Shown here: piece by piece, positions 63,164 to 64,000 of the stretch | Layout: every line of letters starts with the position of its first letter | How positions within the stretch are numbered: the first letter of the stretch is position 1 | Assembly (NCBI RefSeq): GCF_020881035.1 | Contig: NZ_JAJITC010000006.1 | Span: forward strand, 62,001 to 126,000 | Reading direction: 5' to 3' | From: Paraburkholderia translucens | Lineage (GTDB): Bacteria; Pseudomonadota; Gammaproteobacteria; Burkholderiales; Burkholderiaceae | Length of the DNA stretch: 64,000 nucleotides | Position numbers and translations under genes: made by a program | Notes under the pieces: generated by a model | The model's input: only the letters and a program-made list of their open reading frames with translations | What the model was told of the DNA's origin: nothing | Databases searched by the model: none

Positions 63164-64000
63164 GATGCGCTCAACTGTTTTTGCACGAGCTGATAGTACA
63201 TGCCGCCGCGCTGGATCAGCTCCTCGTGACGGCCCTGTTCGACGATTGCGCCTTCATACAGCACGAGAATCTTGTCCGCGCGCATGATCGTGCTGAGCCG
63301 ATGCGCGATGATCACCGCGGTGCGGCCCTTCAGGATGTCGTGCATATTGCCGAGAATATTGCTTTCCGATTGCGAGTCGAGCGCCGAGGTCGCCTCGTCG
63401 AACACGAGCAGACGCGGATCGTGATACAACGCCCGCGCGATGCACAGCCGCTGGATCTGACCGCCCGACAAACCGATGCCGCGCTCGCCGACGATCTGCT
63501 CATAGCCGAGCGGCATCTTGCTGATGAAGCCGTGCGCGTCGGCCATTTTCGCGACCTCCTCGATGCGGCGGCGCTCCGGCGCGTCGTCGCCGCTCGCGAT
63601 GTTCTCGGCTATCGTGCCCGAGAACAGCAGATTGCTTTGCATCACGTAGCCGATCTGCGCGCGGAAGCAAGCCTTGTCGATCACGCCGGAGTCATAGCCG
63701 TCGATCGTCATCTTGCCTTCGCTCGGCTGATAGAAGCCGACCAGCAGCTTGGCGAGCGTGGTCTTGCCCGAGCCGCTGCGTCCGACGATCGCGACCAGCT
63801 CGCCGGGCTTGATATCGAAGCTGATGTTTTCCAGCACATAAGCGGAGTCTTCTTCGCCATAGCGGAAATACACGCCTTGCAGGCTGATGTCGCCTTGCAG
63901 CTCCGGCAGCATCACGCGGGAGGGCAAATCCTGCGGCTTCTGTTCGGGCTCGATATCGAGCACATCCCCGAGCCGTTCCATTGCGACGCCCGCATCGTTG
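63160..64000 (-). CDS. ABC exporter, C-terminal ATPase part (5' end beyond window)
   Basis: The frame is open to base 64000, so the N-terminus is missing; about 280 residues are present. It shows the HlyB/bacteriocin-exporter layout: MERLGDVLDIEPEQ linker, Walker A AIVGRSGSGKTTLAKLLVGF, Q-loop IGYVMQSNLLFSGTIAENIA, signature GIGLSGGQIQRLCIARALYH, Walker B LLVFDEATSALDSQSESNIL and H-loop AVIIAHRLSTIMRADKILVL. The missing part should contain the membrane domain and, if it is a peptidase-containing transporter, an N-terminal C39 protease. It is upstream in the same operon as the sigma-54 activator. Confidence 0.9.
   Translation of the reverse strand, partial: NDAGVAMERLGDVLDIEPEQKPQDLPSRVMLPELQGDISLQGVYFRYGEEDSAYVLENISFDIKPGELVAIVGRSGSGKTTLAKLLVGFYQPSEGKMTIDGYDSGVIDKACFRAQIGYVMQSNLLFSGTIAENIASGDDAPERRRIEEVAKMADAHGFISKMPLGYEQIVGERGIGLSGGQIQRLCIARALYHDPRLLVFDEATSALDSQSESNILGNMHDILKGRTAVIIAHRLSTIMRADKILVLYEGAIVEQGRHEELIQRGGMYYQLVQKQLSAS

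Overview
The window reads as chromosomal DNA of a high-GC betaproteobacterium of the Burkholderia/Paraburkholderia/Caballeronia group. This rests on strong G/C bias at third codon positions, on lineage-typical families (DUF3331, DUF4148, a TrxB-like oxidoreductase with a cyclic-nucleotide-binding domain, many LysR regulators) and on a free-living soil-type catabolic repertoire. I had no database search, so the genus is an inference. About 60 genes are supported. There is no rRNA, CRISPR array or complete insertion sequence. There is one very unusual tRNA gene.

Region by region. 0-8 kb: DUF3331 fragment, a FixL/FixJ-like two-component pair around an MHS-type transporter, a thiolase coupled to a short DUF302 protein, an SDR remnant, and a GlxA-type regulator divergent from the TrxB-like oxidoreductase. 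9.4-11.8 kb: an AT-richer pocket with a degraded fragment, a DUF4279-like ORF and a Tox-REase-5 toxin with its Imm52 immunity protein. 12-21.7 kb: ilvD, a branched-chain amino-acid binding protein, an LRR-protein-kinase/sugar-binding-protein/Nudix group, ogt, an M20 amidohydrolase and a dienelactone hydrolase. 22-30 kb: porin, 14-TM MFS exporter, an abnormal tRNA, glucarate dehydratase beside a transporter remnant, a FadR-type regulator and a DASS transporter. 30.5-39 kb: monomeric isocitrate dehydrogenase and a compact mhpABDC operon for 3-(3-hydroxyphenyl)propionate with divergent mhpR. 39-47.6 kb: a five-gene operon RR-HK-SBP-HK-RR, divergent from an ABC importer (SBP-ATPase-permease) whose binding protein is a close paralogue of the one in the operon. 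47.6-58.3 kb: EamA transporter, LysR genes, alcohol dehydrogenase/GlcG pair, two small membrane proteins, a phospholipase-C-type enzyme, DUF4148, a squalene/phytoene synthase and DUF4126.

The right end (59.4-64 kb) looks like an integrated, sigma-54-controlled peptide secretion system. A 95-residue peptide with a double-glycine leader lies behind a near-perfect -24/-12 promoter and is followed by a PP2C phosphatase. An LRAT-fold protein and a small partner diverge from it behind a second -24/-12 element. Converging on the peptide operon is an ABC exporter (cut by the window edge) whose stop overlaps the start of a sigma-54 activator by 4 bases. The genes, promoters and overlaps are visible in the sequence; the joint function is inferred.

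The other stand-out is the tRNA gene at 25387-25471. It has a serine-type body with a long variable arm, a GCA (Cys) anticodon, discriminator U73, and a swapped C19-G56 tertiary pair in place of the near-universal G19-C56.
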